Assembly (NCBI GenBank): GCA_015272395.1
Contig: JACYLQ010000005.1
Coordinates: 372,001 to 436,000 of the forward strand
Source of the DNA: Calothrix sp. C42_A2020_038
GTDB lineage: Bacteria > Cyanobacteriota > Cyanobacteriia > Cyanobacteriales > Nostocaceae
Direction of reading: 5' to 3'
Length of the DNA stretch: 64,000 nt
Shown: one piece after another, positions 9,478 through 20,194 of the stretch
Layout: every line of letters begins with the position of its first letter
Position numbering within the stretch: the first letter of the stretch is position 1
Translations under genes and position numbers: made by a program
Notes under the pieces: model-generated
Database searches by the model: none
What the model was told of the DNA's origin: nothing
The model's input: only the letters and a program-made list of their open reading frames with translations

Positions 9478-12400
9478 ATGTTACAGAATTTTAAAATTGC
9501 TACAAAGCTTGGTGTGGGTTTTGGAGTCGGTTTGGCAGGTGTTATCATAATTGGTTTGATTTTTTACAGAAGTACGAATAATTTAGTCAAACATGCTAAC
9601 TGGCGAAGGCATAGCTACGAAATTTTGAGTGATTTACAAGATTTAGTTTTACAATTACAAACAGCAGAAGCTTCACAGCGTGCGTTCATCATAACTGGTG
9701 ATAAAAGTTCTTTAGAAAGTTATGAAGTTGCTGTTCCTCGGATTAAGCAACGATTAATAAAACTTGATGAAAAAACTTTAGATAATCCCAATCAACAACT
9801 TCGTATAGAAACATTGAAATTGTTGATTCCACAAAGATTAGAGGTAATTAAGAATCGAATTACATTACGAGAAACACAAGGATTTGAAGTTGCAAGGCAA
9901 GCAATACTTACTGATCAAGGTAGGAATATAACTAACCGTATCCGCACCCTAACTTCAGAAATAGAAACAGAGGAAGAAAAACTGTTAGAGGTACGAAACA
10001 GAAATACTGAAGAATCGACTCAAATTACACTGAATACAATTTCATTTGGTATACCTTTTACTATTCTAGTATTAAGTTTAATTGTTATTTATTTAAATCG
10101 AGATATTGCTAATCCATTGCATGAAGTGGCTGAAAAAACTACTAAGCTTGCCAATGGAGATTTATCAGCAAGTATTGATGATAGAAACCGTAAAGATGAA
10201 GTAGGTATACTCATCAAATCCTTTAATCAAATGGTTTCCAATTTGCGTCAAACTACGCAATATAATGAGCAACAAACTTGGTTAAAGTCAAATTTAGCTA
10301 AGTTTTTTCAAATTTTACAAGGACAACGTAATTTGGAAGCTGTTGCTCGAAAAATTTTGAGCGAACTGGCGCCTCTTGTAAACGCACAACAAGGTGTTTT
10401 TTACATCAAAGATACGAATATCAATCCACCAACACTCAAATTAATTGGTAGCTACGCATACCAACAACGAAAGCATCTCTCGAACCGATATGAAATCGGA
10501 GAAGGATTGGTAGGACAGTGCGCGTTAGAAAAGCAAAAAATATTACTAACTAACGTTCCTGATGATTATATTCAGATTGGTTCAGGGTTAGGAGAAGCTA
10601 AACCAAGAAATATAATTGTACTACCAATATTATTTGAGTCGGAAGTTGTAGGTGTAATTGAATTAGCTTCGTTTCAAGAATTTAACGAAATTCAGCTAAC
10701 ATTTTTAGAGCAATTGTGTGACACATTAGGTGTTGTGTTGAATGCAATAACATCAGATATTCGTAACTTAGAATTGCTGGAACAGTCGCAAGCATTGGCA
10801 CAATTACTACAAAATCAACAAGCTGAACTTCAAGAAAGTAACAAACAGTTAGCAGAAAAAACAAAAACATTACAAGCATCCGAAGAACTCTTGCAACAAC
10901 AGCAGCAAGAGTTACAGCAGTCCAATGAAGAATTGCAGCAACTTAATTTAGAATTAGAGAAAAAAGCTGAACTATTAGAGTTACAAAAGCAAGAAGTTGA
11001 GTTGAAAAATAATCAACTCGAAGAAGCACGTCAGTCATTAGAAAATCAAGCAAATGAGTTAGAACTAGCTTCTAAATACAAATCACAGTTTCTTGCCAAC
11101 ATGTCGCATGAATTACGAACACCTCTCAATAGTTTGTTGATTCTTGCTAAAATCTTATCTGAGAATAGTGAAGGAAACTTAACATCTAAGCAAGTTGAGT
11201 ATAGCAATACAATTTATGCAGCAGGAAATGATTTATTAGGGTTAATAAACGATATCTTGGATTTAGCAAAAATCGAATCGGGCACAATGTCATTTGATTA
11301 TTACCCGTTACCATTAACAGAACTAAAACATTACTTAGAGCGTAATTTTAAGCAACTTGCACAGTCTAAAGGTTTGAATTATATTCTTGATTTTTCCTCT
11401 GACCTACCATCAACGATTAATACTGATGTCAAACGACTACAGCAAGTTCTTAAAAACTTACTTGCTAACGCTTTTAAATTTACCGAAACTGGTGAAGTTC
11501 GTATAACTGTAAATTACGCTTCACAGGGTTGGAGTATTCACAATGAAACGTTACAAAGTGCTTCTGCAGTTATCTCCTTCAGCGTTAGTGACACGGGTAT
11601 TGGTATAGCACCGGAAAAACAGAATATAATTTTTGAAGCATTTCAACAAGCCGATGGTAGTACAAGTCGCAAACATGGAGGTACTGGTTTAGGACTATCG
11701 ATAAGTCGCGAAATCGCTCGCATGTTTGGAGGCGAAATTACTGTGAAAAGTCGCTTAGGTGAAGGAAGTATATTTACGCTTTATTTACCCATAAATCATA
11801 TTGAGAACAAAGTAACAACTATTGAGTCCAATAATAGTACTGAGTCTAACTCAAAACTCAATAACACCAGTTCACTCAAAAAAGCACAACCCAAAACGCC
11901 ATCGGCGCCTCAACAATCAGTATCTTCAGAACGTATTTTGTTAATTATCGAAGATGATGCGAGCTTTGCAGGTATTTTAAATGACATGGCACAACAGCAT
12001 GGCTTCAAAAGCATCATTGCTCAAAATGGCAACAGCGGAATATCACTCGCACGCCAAATCCAACCTTCAGCTATTTTATTAGATATTGATTTGCCGGGAA
12101 TAGATGGTTGGATGGTCTTAGATAGATTGAAGCACGATGTTAATACGAGGCATATTCCTGTACACGTAATGACAGTAGAAGATGGAAGGCAACGAAGTTT
12201 AGAGCAAGGTGCTATTGCGTATTTACAAAAACCTGTTACTAGAGATGATTTAACACAAGCTTTGGACAAAATTAAGGATTTTGTCGAACGGCAAATTAAG
12301 TATTTACTTGTTGCAGAAGATGATGCAACACAGCGCCAAAGTATTATCGAGTTGATTGGTGATGATGGTGAAATTGATATTGTTGCGGTTGGTACGGCTT

Positions 12401-13101
12401 CGGAAACTTTAGCTGCAATTCGTTCACGACGTTTTGATTGCATGGTTCTTGATTTAGGATTACCTGATATGAATGGGTTTGAACTTATCGAACTAATCAA
12501 ACAGGAAGAAAACGGTGAGGTGCCCATTATTATCTATACAGGTAGAGAAATTACCAAATCGCAAGAAGTTAAACTACGACAAATGGCAGAGACAATCATT
12601 ATTAAAGATGTTAATTCTCCGGAAAGATTACTAGCCGAAACTTCTCTATTTCTACACCGCGTACAATCTTCTTTAACGTCTCCCAAACAACAAATATTAT
12701 CTAAATTACAATCAACAGATGCGATTCTTGCAAATAAAAAAGTTCTAATTGTAGATGACGATGTTCGTAATATTTTTGCCCTAACGGGTTTACTTGAAAA
12801 GTATAATATGAAAATTCTATACGCTGAAAATGGTAAAGATGGTATTGAAATTTTGCAACAAAATCCAGATATTGATATCATACTTATGGATGTGATGATG
12901 CCAGAAATGGATGGTTACGAAACTACCCGGCATATTCGTCAAAACCATCAATTCAAGTCCCTGCCAATTATTGCCCTAACTGCAAAAGCTATGCAAGGAG
13001 ACCGCGAAAAATGTATCGAAGCAGGCGCCTCGGACTATATCACCAAACCAGTTGACACCGAGCAGTTACTTTCGCTATTGAGAGTTTGGTTATATCATTA
13101 A
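9478..13101 (+). CDS. Hybrid histidine kinase: CHASE3-HAMP-GAF-HisKA-HATPase-REC-REC-REC
   Basis: 1207 residues. Two membrane helices (about 11-29 and 192-208) flank a periplasmic CHASE3 domain with LQTAEASQRAFIITGD. HAMP (to about 262), a GAF domain (about 285-425) and a long Q/E-rich coiled coil follow. The kinase core has H544 in FLANMSHELRTPLN and all ATPase boxes ([27 protein letters not shown]). Three receivers follow with acceptors D869, D992 and D1138; the last is the most canonical (ILMDVMMPEMDGYE). There is no HPt domain, so a phosphorelay would need an outside HPt protein. Such proteins sense periplasmic or redox cues; the ligand is unknown. dnaN starts 40 bp downstream. Confidence 0.93.
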   Translation: MLQNFKIATKLGVGFGVGLAGVIIIGLIFYRSTNNLVKHANWRRHSYEILSDLQDLVLQLQTAEASQRAFIITGDKSSLESYEVAVPRIKQRLIKLDEKTLDNPNQQLRIETLKLLIPQRLEVIKNRITLRETQGFEVARQAILTDQGRNITNRIRTLTSEIETEEEKLLEVRNRNTEESTQITLNTISFGIPFTILVLSLIVIYLNRDIANPLHEVAEKTTKLANGDLSASIDDRNRKDEVGILIKSFNQMVSNLRQTTQYNEQQTWLKSNLAKFFQILQGQRNLEAVARKILSELAPLVNAQQGVFYIKDTNINPPTLKLIGSYAYQQRKHLSNRYEIGEGLVGQCALEKQKILLTNVPDDYIQIGSGLGEAKPRNIIVLPILFESEVVGVIELASFQEFNEIQLTFLEQLCDTLGVVLNAITSDIRNLELLEQSQALAQLLQNQQAELQESNKQLAEKTKTLQASEELLQQQQQELQQSNEELQQLNLELEKKAELLELQKQEVELKNNQLEEARQSLENQANELELASKYKSQFLANMSHELRTPLNSLLILAKILSENSEGNLTSKQVEYSNTIYAAGNDLLGLINDILDLAKIESGTMSFDYYPLPLTELKHYLERNFKQLAQSKGLNYILDFSSDLPSTINTDVKRLQQVLKNLLANAFKFTETGEVRITVNYASQGWSIHNETLQSASAVISFSVSDTGIGIAPEKQNIIFEAFQQADGSTSRKHGGTGLGLSISREIARMFGGEITVKSRLGEGSIFTLYLPINHIENKVTTIESNNSTESNSKLNNTSSLKKAQPKTPSAPQQSVSSERILLIIEDDASFAGILNDMAQQHGFKSIIAQNGNSGISLARQIQPSAILLDIDLPGIDGWMVLDRLKHDVNTRHIPVHVMTVEDGRQRSLEQGAIAYLQKPVTRDDLTQALDKIKDFVERQIKYLLVAEDDATQRQSIIELIGDDGEIDIVAVGTASETLAAIRSRRFDCMVLDLGLPDMNGFELIELIKQEENGEVPIIIYTGREITKSQEVKLRQMAETIIIKDVNSPERLLAETSLFLHRVQSSLTSPKQQILSKLQSTDAILANKKVLIVDDDVRNIFALTGLLEKYNMKILYAENGKDGIEILQQNPDIDIILMDVMMPEMDGYETTRHIRQNHQFKSLPIIALTAKAMQGDREKCIEAGASDYITKPVDTEQLLSLLRVWLYH

Positions 13102-13140
13102 CAATTATGATCGAAGAAAAAATTTATATTGATATTGATA

Positions 13141-14298
13141 ATGAAACTTGTTTGCACACAAAGCAACCTGAACACAAATCTTTCTTTGGCAAGCCGTGCA
13201 GTACCTTCACGTCCAACTCATCCAGTGCTAGCCAATGTCCTTCTAGTCGCAGATGCAGATACAGATCAAGTTACAATTACAGCTTTTGACCTGAGTTTAG
13301 GAATTCGCACCAGCTTTAATGCGGAAGTAATCCAAAGTGGTACAATAGCACTGCCAGCGAAATTACTAAATGATATAGTTTCACGTTTGCCAGAAGGGGA
13401 AATTATCCTTGAGGATGAAACTAGCACAGAAAATAATCCAGGTGAAGGTATACTTGTCACCTTGACACCAGCAAATGGAAGGTATCAAATTCGAGCGATG
13501 GGAGGTGAAGAATTTCCAGAATTACCACTAATCGAAGAAAATCAACCAATATACCTGAGTGCAGCATCATTGATTGAAGGGCTGCGGGGTACACTATTTG
13601 CTACAAGTGCCGATGAAACCAAGCAAGTTTTAACGGGAGTTCATTTAAAAGTTTTGCCGAATGCTCTTGAGTTTGCTGCTACAGATGGACATCGTTTGGC
13701 GGTTGTAGAAACAATGAATGAGGGTTCGGAAGATAGTAGCGACGCGGAGTTAGAAGTAACAGTTCCAGCACGGGCACTCCGCGAACTCGAAAGGATGTTA
13801 GTACACGCACAATCTGAAGAAGCTATTGCTTTGTATTTTGACCAGGGACAAGCGATATTTGAATGGCAAAATCAACGCTTAACAAGTCGGACTTTAGATG
13901 GTCAGTATCCACAGTATCGCCAATTACTACCACGTCAATTTCAACGCGAACTAACCCTCGATCGAAAGCAACTTTTGAGTACGTTAGAGCGAATCGCAGT
14001 TCTAGCGGATCAAAAAAATAATATTGTTAAAGTTAGCATTGACAGTGGCGCCCAAGAAATAACTCTATCTGTGGAAGCGGCTGACGTTGGCAGCGCAGTT
14101 GAACCAATGCCAGCACAAATATCAGGAGAAGATATTGATATTGCCTTCAACGTCAAATATTTAATGGAAGGTTTAAAAGCGCTGCCAGCCTCTGAGATAT
14201 TAATGCAACTCAATTCAAACTTAACCCCAGTAATCTTTACACCCCTTGGTGGTGTAAAAATGACGTATTTGGCCATGCCAGTACAATTGAGAAATTAA
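13141..14298 (+). CDS. dnaN: DNA polymerase III sliding clamp (beta subunit)
   Basis: 385 residues from the ATG at 13141, giving the typical cyanobacterial start MKLVCTQSNLNTNLSL then SRAVPSRPTHPVLANVLL. An upstream TTG at 13129 is not needed. Three clamp folds are seen, with EFPELP, FAATDGHRLAVVE and the C-terminal end VIFTPLGGVKMTYLAMPVQL, which closes the peptide-binding pocket. It makes the ring that holds the replicative polymerase on DNA. It is not next to dnaA here. It meets the convergent kinase gene tail to tail with a 4-base overlap. Confidence 0.97.
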   Translation: MKLVCTQSNLNTNLSLASRAVPSRPTHPVLANVLLVADADTDQVTITAFDLSLGIRTSFNAEVIQSGTIALPAKLLNDIVSRLPEGEIILEDETSTENNPGEGILVTLTPANGRYQIRAMGGEEFPELPLIEENQPIYLSAASLIEGLRGTLFATSADETKQVLTGVHLKVLPNALEFAATDGHRLAVVETMNEGSEDSSDAELEVTVPARALRELERMLVHAQSEEAIALYFDQGQAIFEWQNQRLTSRTLDGQYPQYRQLLPRQFQRELTLDRKQLLSTLERIAVLADQKNNIVKVSIDSGAQEITLSVEAADVGSAVEPMPAQISGEDIDIAFNVKYLMEGLKALPASEILMQLNSNLTPVIFTPLGGVKMTYLAMPVQLRN

Positions 14299-16568
14299 TA
14301 ATGAGTTAATCCGCGCCTCTGTACTGGTATCTCAATCCAAAATTCTGTCCCCTCTCCTGGTTTTGATTTACATTTAAGAATACCGCCGTGTTTATCGACA
14401 ATTATTTGGTAACTGATTGATAAACCTAGGCCAGTACCTTGCCCAACTTCTTTAGTTGTGAAAAAGGGGTCGAAGATTTTATTGATAACATCTTCCGGTA
14501 TCCCACATCCATTGTCGGCAATTTTAATTAGTACGCTAGTTCTATCATCTGGTAATTGACTGGTATTTGTGCTAATTGTGATTTGACTCTGATGTGTTAC
14601 TGTAGGTTTTGATTGTCGGTATTGTTCAAGCGCATCAATGGCATTGCTCAAAAGATTCATAAATACCTGATTCAATTGTCCTGCATAACATTCAACCAGT
14701 GGTAAATTACCATATTGTTTGATGACTTGAATGGCTGGACTTTCTGGTTTTGCCTTCAAACGATGCTGTAAAATTACGAGTGTACTGTCAATACCATCGT
14801 GAATATTTACAGGTTTAATTTCTGCTTGTTCAAATCTTGAAAAGTTACGTAGTGATAAAACGATTTGTCTAATACGGTCTGTACCTAATTTGATCGACGA
14901 TAGCATTTTTGGCAAATCATCAATGATAAAATCTAGGTCGATTTCTTCCGCTCGCGCGATAATCTCTGGTAGTGGGTTTAAGTAGTTTTGCTGATACAAA
15001 CTTAAAACACTAAGTATATCTTCTACATATTTGTCAATGTGATTGATATTACCATAGATAAAATTGACAGGGTTATTTATTTCATGAGCAATTCCTGCCA
15101 CGAGTTGACCCAAACTTGACATTTTCTCAGTTTGAATCAGTTGGGTTTGAGTTTGTTTTAATTCTTGTAAAGCTTGTGCTAATTGCTGTGCTTTTAAGTG
15201 TAAATTTTCACGTTCCACAGTCAACTCAGCTGTGCGTTTATGAACTTGATTTTCTAAAGTCTGATTGAAATAATTAACTTTTTGATAAAGCTCGTATTCG
15301 TAAGTTGCGGTTGCGAACTGATGTCCCAGTTCTTGCGCCAAAGTAATTTCTTCTGGGTTCCAATCTTTTGCTTGTGCTTGCTTTGATTGGCGCCAAACTT
15401 CAAATGATTGTCGGGGGTAAAGTTGCCGTTCGTCAGGGTCAAATCGCCCAGCCCAAAGGGTTTCATGCTGATATGTGTCGCGAAAAACACTTAAATAGCC
15501 TTGCAGTTGATCTCTACATAACAACGGTATCATTAGAATACTACGGATGCTAGTAGATTGAAATGCAACCTGTAAGTTTCGTAGTCCTGGGGTTTGATAT
15601 ATATCTTGGATTGCCCAAACATTGTAATTATTTGTTTGTCTATAATACTCTTCCCAAACGCTATACTGTTCTATCAAGGGATATTTCGCCATTTTCGGAA
15701 TAACTGGTTGCTTACCACAAAGATAGAGTTTTATTTGTTGATCTGATTTGAGGCATTCGGCAAAGCTTAGTGATATTTCAGTTTGATAACTAGCTTCAGA
15801 ACGAATGCACAGTCTACCTCCACTACCACCGAAAGCAGCAACAGTTTCTTCTAATGCTATCTGCAAATCCATATTTGGCAATGAATGTAATCGATTGGCA
15901 ATACGGTTGATTATTGTCTGATGATAGGCATTTGAACGCGCGTCTTGTAATGGAGTAACATAAGCAACCGCAACAGCTAATAAATCGACTGCCATCTGTA
16001 CCATATCAATCTCAGCTTCGGAAATAGAGCGAGGTTGAGAATGATGCGATACCAACAGTCCCCACAGTTGATCATGGTAAATTATCGGTACAACTAGAGA
16101 AGACTGTACCCCCATTGCTGTTAAATATTCAACATGGCAAGGGTCAACAGGGCGATAATAAGCATCTAAAACTTTTTTATTGGTTTTGTCTAGTATGTTA
16201 AGTTCATTTGTAAAATACAGAGGACTCTGAGCAATTTGTCGAGTGTCCACATTCACAATCGAACGAATTCTTGATTTCAAAAATAATTCACGCGCGTGAA
16301 CAGGAATATCATCCGCAGGAAAATTCAAATTCAACAACGAAGGTAAGCTGTTATCGCGTATACATTCAGTAATAACTTGACCACTACCATCTGGGTGGAA
16401 CTTGTACACCATTACTCGGTCGGTACCAAGGTACATACGTAATTCCTCGACCACCACCTTGAGAATATCTGGTAACTCTGAAAGCTTGCGAATCCTGTCA
16501 GTTAAGGAATGCAATACTTTTTTTGGTTCGATACTGAGGCGCAAATCTGAATCGCTAGCTAGAGTCAT
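14295..16568 (-). CDS. Phytochrome/cyanobacteriochrome-like sensor kinase (GAF-GAF-HisKA-HATPase)
   Basis: 757 residues, no membrane helix. GAF1 (about 25-205) has the phytochrome-like FPADDIP (83-89), then [13 protein letters not shown] with C144-H145, and LWGLLVSHH. The Cys-His pair is where bilins attach in phytochromes and cyanobacteriochromes, so a covalent chromophore is likely. GAF2 (about 215-430) lacks this pair. A coiled coil leads to HisKA with H495 in [17 protein letters not shown] and an ATPase with DNGCGIP and [12 protein letters not shown] infer a light- or redox-sensing kinase. There is no PAS or PHY domain, so it is not a canonical phytochrome. No regulator gene is adjacent. 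Confidence 0.85.
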   Translation of the reverse strand: MTLASDSDLRLSIEPKKVLHSLTDRIRKLSELPDILKVVVEELRMYLGTDRVMVYKFHPDGSGQVITECIRDNSLPSLLNLNFPADDIPVHARELFLKSRIRSIVNVDTRQIAQSPLYFTNELNILDKTNKKVLDAYYRPVDPCHVEYLTAMGVQSSLVVPIIYHDQLWGLLVSHHSQPRSISEAEIDMVQMAVDLLAVAVAYVTPLQDARSNAYHQTIINRIANRLHSLPNMDLQIALEETVAAFGGSGGRLCIRSEASYQTEISLSFAECLKSDQQIKLYLCGKQPVIPKMAKYPLIEQYSVWEEYYRQTNNYNVWAIQDIYQTPGLRNLQVAFQSTSIRSILMIPLLCRDQLQGYLSVFRDTYQHETLWAGRFDPDERQLYPRQSFEVWRQSKQAQAKDWNPEEITLAQELGHQFATATYEYELYQKVNYFNQTLENQVHKRTAELTVERENLHLKAQQLAQALQELKQTQTQLIQTEKMSSLGQLVAGIAHEINNPVNFIYGNINHIDKYVEDILSVLSLYQQNYLNPLPEIIARAEEIDLDFIIDDLPKMLSSIKLGTDRIRQIVLSLRNFSRFEQAEIKPVNIHDGIDSTLVILQHRLKAKPESPAIQVIKQYGNLPLVECYAGQLNQVFMNLLSNAIDALEQYRQSKPTVTHQSQITISTNTSQLPDDRTSVLIKIADNGCGIPEDVINKIFDPFFTTKEVGQGTGLGLSISYQIIVDKHGGILKCKSKPGEGTEFWIEIPVQRRGLTHY

Positions 16569-16937
16569 TGCCTATACTGAAATAAACAACTTGGAAACAA
16601 CAAGGTGATTCCTATTCTTAGATTTTTTATATACATTTGTCTTCAGTACAACTACTAAAAGCTATAGATTATTATTTTTCTAAAAAAATATATAAAAAAC
16701 ATTAAAAATATAAAATATTAAAAATGTTTAAGAAAGCTATAGGACTACTATTTGATTTCTGAAAAACACGTAGAGTCGCAAATACCCATAACATCTAAAC
16801 TTTGGAAGGCTAAGTGTACTTAGATTGTTTCAAAAATCAGACCGGATTCCTATGTTATTTTAATTATTAAAATTCCCGATAACTTAGGCGAAATCGGGAA
16901 GGCGAATAATATTAAATTTTGGCTATACTTTGAAGCC
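16569..16937. terminator. Intergenic with minus-strand intrinsic terminator at 16873-16900
   Basis: The 370-bp gap is very AT-rich and has no gene. TTCCCGAT at 16873-16880 pairs perfectly with ATCGGGAA at 16893-16900. Read on the minus strand, the stem is followed by TTTTAAT, which fits an intrinsic terminator for the ArsA-like gene ending at 16938. The remainder holds the promoter of the leftward sensor kinase. Confidence 0.55.
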
Positions 16938-18113
16938 TTATGCAAAGCGAATTTTGAGGTAATCGTCTTCCATTTTGGCGCCAACAGGTTGCAAAGCTGC
17001 TAATGCTTGGGGTAATACTAAGTTACGGCGATGATTGCCAATGCGTATATTCAGTTCATCGGCACTCTTACTCAATTGAACCTGATGTTTGGGAATTCCA
17101 GGCAAGTACAGTTCCAAACTATACTCTTGATTAGCTTGTTGAACGACACGAATCGTATTTTCTTTGTAGTAAACTTGAGCAGGGTCTTCATCTTTGTAAA
17201 GTGTCTCTTTAAGACGTTCAAGTGCTTGTAATCCACACATTTCTTCAGAGAATAGTGGTACCTCTTTAACAGGTAAAGGGTGAAAATTATCGTGAATTTC
17301 CTGACGATATTGTTTTTGATTATCCTTCCAACGTTGGAAAAATGGGTCTTGAACTTGATCAGGAATTATCCGGTTAGCTATTACCAAATCAGTTGCCACA
17401 TTATATAAGCTTAGATATGCATGAGCGCGTAGCGATTCTTTAATAACCATTTTCTCTGGGTTTGCAACCAACCGTACCGAGGTTTGAGTGTTATCAGTCA
17501 AAACCTTCTCCAAAGCCTCAATTTGTTCGTAGAATTCATATGGCGCATCCATTACTTCTTTATCTGGCAGTGAAAAACCTGCAATTGGTTTAAATATTGG
17601 TTCTACCAGAGGTCGAAGCGCTACTGATATATTTTGAAATGGTTTGTAAAAGCGGCGCATGTACCAACCACTAACTTCAGGCAAGCTCAATAACCTTAAC
17701 GCTGTACCAGTCGGCGCCGAGTCGATGATCAAAACATCATACTCACCTTCATCGTAATGGCGTTTCATTCTTACTAAGCCAAAAATCTCATCCATGCCTG
17801 GTAATACAGCTAGTTCTTCAGCCTGTACCCCATCTAAACCGCGCGCTTGCAAAACTTGGGTAATGTAACGCTTTACACTTCCCCAATTTGCTTCCAGTTC
17901 AAGTAACGCATCCAGTTCGGCGCCCCACAAATTTGGACGAATTTGCTTCCTTTCATGTCCTAACTCAATATCAAAGCTATCTGCTAACGAGTGAGCTGGG
18001 TCTGTACTCAAAACTAATGTACGGTAGCCGAGTTCCGCGCAGCGAAGCCCTGTAGCAGCAGCAACAGATGTTTTACCGACGCCGCCTTTGCCTGTCATCA
18101 AAATTACACGCAT
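16938..18113 (-). CDS. ArsA/GET3-family ATPase with C-terminal HSP20-like domain
   Basis: 391 residues. The N-terminus has the deviant Walker [14 protein letters not shown], followed by [13 protein letters not shown] (switch I). [12 protein letters not shown] is the switch II type motif. The last 80 residues ([20 protein letters not shown] onward) are a beta-rich HSP20/ArsA-HSP20 domain ending [22 protein letters not shown]. In cyanobacteria these are usually called arsenite or anion-transporting ATPases, but the missing metal-site cysteines of GET3/ArsA argue against arsenite pumping. A protein-targeting or chaperone-like role is possible. It ends at a terminator downstream. Confidence 0.88.
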   Translation of the reverse strand: MRVILMTGKGGVGKTSVAAATGLRCAELGYRTLVLSTDPAHSLADSFDIELGHERKQIRPNLWGAELDALLELEANWGSVKRYITQVLQARGLDGVQAEELAVLPGMDEIFGLVRMKRHYDEGEYDVLIIDSAPTGTALRLLSLPEVSGWYMRRFYKPFQNISVALRPLVEPIFKPIAGFSLPDKEVMDAPYEFYEQIEALEKVLTDNTQTSVRLVANPEKMVIKESLRAHAYLSLYNVATDLVIANRIIPDQVQDPFFQRWKDNQKQYRQEIHDNFHPLPVKEVPLFSEEMCGLQALERLKETLYKDEDPAQVYYKENTIRVVQQANQEYSLELYLPGIPKHQVQLSKSADELNIRIGNHRRNLVLPQALAALQPVGAKMEDDYLKIRFA

Positions 18114-18179
18114 GGATGATTCTGTCCTGCTAATACTTTTTACATTTATTTACATTATCGGCTGAAACCTTAAAAATGG

Positions 18180-18584
18180 TTAACTTACAAAATTGCGAGC
18201 GAATTTAAAATGCTGCATGATGACATCAACGCGCGAAGTACGCCAGTAGTCAATATGTGAACAGATCAAACCATCAGCATTCAGGCGTAATTCACTCCAT
18301 CCAGTGATTGCAATACGTGGGAACCACGGTAAAGGGGTATTCCAACTTAACGTCCACTCAGTTTTGATAATATCTTCTTGTTGTTGAATATCATGTAAAT
18401 CCATTTTGCAGTTGAGAAAAAAAGTCTCGATAAATTTAATCATCATCTGATAGCGCTTGACCCCGTGAAACTTATTTAGTGGGTCTTCAAAATAAACGTC
18501 TGCAGCGTAAATAGAATAAGTTTGATTATCAGGAAATCTCTGATAATCAGATTTAAGAATTTCTATGATATTCATAAGAATCAT
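18180..18584 (-). CDS. DUF2358 family protein
   Basis: 134 residues. It has the SnoaL/NTF2-like fold pattern of DUF2358: LKSDYQRFPDNQTYSIY, VYFEDPLNKFHGVKRY, then TEWTLSWNTPLPWFP and ICSHIDYWR. The family occurs in cyanobacteria and plastids; its function is unknown. The start may be ATG 18584 or the ATG three codons on (18575). It lies between two small conserved genes on the same strand. Confidence 0.85.
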   Translation of the reverse strand: MILMNIIEILKSDYQRFPDNQTYSIYAADVYFEDPLNKFHGVKRYQMMIKFIETFFLNCKMDLHDIQQQEDIIKTEWTLSWNTPLPWFPRIAITGWSELRLNADGLICSHIDYWRTSRVDVIMQHFKFARNFVS

Positions 18585-18676
18585 ATTGGAGAAGTGGAGA
18601 ATCGAGGATTTATCCCGCTGAGAAACAACTTCTTAGAATCCCCTCGGCGCCGATTCCAGGGGAGGGTCAATTACTA

Positions 18677-19240
18677 CTATTCTTGATTCCATAAACGTTC
18701 AAGTTGACGGCGCCATGCGACAAGAGTTTGCTGACGCGCTTCGGGTGTTTGTTCGGTATCACCCATCAAACCTTCAGCGTAAAAACGGTCGAGATTTTGC
18801 ATAGTTGCCTCCAATGTTTGCCCTTGCTGCTTGGCAGCTTTAACAATCATTTGAATACGACTTTCAATCAAACTATTAAAGACATTGTTCAAACCAACTT
18901 CATGAAGCGAAACAAGTTTTGCGATCGCGTCTTCAAAATCTTGTGTTGTTAAACTAGCAGTGAAATGCTGAAATACTCCCCACAACACATTTTGGTGTAA
19001 AGCATAGCGACAGGCATGAGTATCATCAAAATTTGCTTCCAGCAACTGCTCCAAAAATGGTTGTGCTTCCTGAATTGGCATTATTGGCAGGAGTACACGC
19101 AACCAACTTTCATCGTCTGAAAGTATCACTAATAAGCGAAAGTCAGTTGTTTCAACTTGCCAGGAACCTGGTGCAACAGCATTTACATCTGTTGCACCAA
19201 AAATTTTTGTTAAAGTATTTGCGATTTCAGCAGGTGTCAT
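18677..19240 (-). CDS. YbjN/CesT-like small conserved protein
   Basis: 187 residues, soluble. The first 120 residues alternate strands and helices like the type III chaperone or YbjN fold (WQVETTDFRLLVILSDD, LRVLLPIMP). The second half is helical (IESRIQMIVKAAKQQGQTLE). It is conserved in cyanobacteria as far as I recall, but no reaction is known. A hairpin near 18641-18663, just past the stop, may terminate it. The start ATG at 19240 is the only reasonable one. Confidence 0.6.
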   Translation of the reverse strand: MTPAEIANTLTKIFGATDVNAVAPGSWQVETTDFRLLVILSDDESWLRVLLPIMPIQEAQPFLEQLLEANFDDTHACRYALHQNVLWGVFQHFTASLTTQDFEDAIAKLVSLHEVGLNNVFNSLIESRIQMIVKAAKQQGQTLEATMQNLDRFYAEGLMGDTEQTPEARQQTLVAWRRQLERLWNQE

Positions 19241-19762
19241 AATTGGCTTCCCATTTCTTTAAACTAGCCTACCGCACCTGCAACCAAGCAAAACATACCT
19301 AAATTGAAACTCCCACGGCTTTTAGCCGATGGGATTCTTGTTTCTTCCAGTCTACTTACCCTAATTAGTTACCCAATTATGTCAGAGGTGGGTCTGTCCA
19401 CAAGCTTTTTGCTCCATTTCATCAGCCAGATCCGCTATGCCCCACCGTACTGGTAATATTTATCGTTACGCCAGAAAAATCACCGAAAGCGTTTGGCAGC
19501 ACGCAGTAGCGATAATTAGGATTTGAGGTATGGGAATGAGGTATTAGCCACCCCCAACCTCTATTCCTCAGTTCCGAAAAGATTTATTGATAAATACTTA
19601 ACCTTGTTACACCAAAAGGAATGTAAAAGTTATGCTGAGTAATATGGTATAACCACTATTTTGCCATTAGTGCTTATGCCATTTCACCTGTTTGGAGGCG
19701 CCTGATTGAGAATGGGCATAAACCAACAGGGACAGTAAGCATAAAGATGAGGTTAAGCCGCA
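19241..19762. other. Intergenic with hairpin resembling an IS200/IS605-type end
   Basis: This 520-bp gap has no supported gene. At 19312-19333 CCCACGGCT...AGCCGATGGG folds into a stem close to the guide-RNA/right-end hairpins found beside many cyanobacterial TnpB genes. No TnpB or TnpA remnant could be read nearby, so this may be a leftover end. AGGCGCCTG lies near 19695. Confidence 0.3.
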
Positions 19763-20089
19763 GTGTTTAAAACACTTCTAGTACTTATAGTTGGATGTTT
19801 GCCGTCGCTGTTTTCACTATGGATTATTCGTAAAGCTCAGTTTCGGATGCGCGTGCGAATTCGCCAAACAGCTAACACATTTACTTCAGAACAACGTATC
19901 CCACAACATTCCAGACCTTTAGATCAAGACCGCTACTACCTTGAAGGTGTAGGTTATTTGATTGGTGATATTAGTTGCCAATACAATGCTCGTTCAGGTT
20001 ATATTCGCTGTGCTGTCAATCCTACCGGTCCGTGTGAAGGATGTCGCTTTTATCAACCCAGAGAAGTTTCATGTAAAAACAAAGCTTGA
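19763..20089 (+). CDS. DUF6464-like small membrane protein
   Basis: 108 residues from GTG 19763. One membrane helix (about 3-22) is followed by a basic stretch and a cysteine-rich C-terminus: GDISCQYNARSGYIRC, NPTGPCEGCRFYQ and SCKNKA, five cysteines in all. The pattern fits DUF6464, a cyanobacterial family of unknown function; the cysteines could bind a metal. It stands alone upstream of a TPR gene. Confidence 0.7.
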   Translation: MFKTLLVLIVGCLPSLFSLWIIRKAQFRMRVRIRQTANTFTSEQRIPQHSRPLDQDRYYLEGVGYLIGDISCQYNARSGYIRCAVNPTGPCEGCRFYQPREVSCKNKA

Positions 20090-20194
20090 TATTTAGAGAC
20101 TGAAGCAAGTTCTGAATATCATTTTACCGTATATGAGAGAAAATTGTGACTTCTGGGAAAACTAAGATAGGTAAAGTTATCAGGGAGGCTAAGT

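Noticed and set aside
12021-12881. Two antisense open frames of 168 and 115 codons across the receiver domains of the hybrid kinase
   Set aside because: They are mirror frames of a strongly supported gene; Ser/Ile-rich composition and no recognisable motif or ribosome site.
16938-18113. Arsenite-pump function of the ArsA-like protein
   Set aside because: The cysteines that bind arsenite or zinc in ArsA/GET3 are not seen and no arsenic genes are near.
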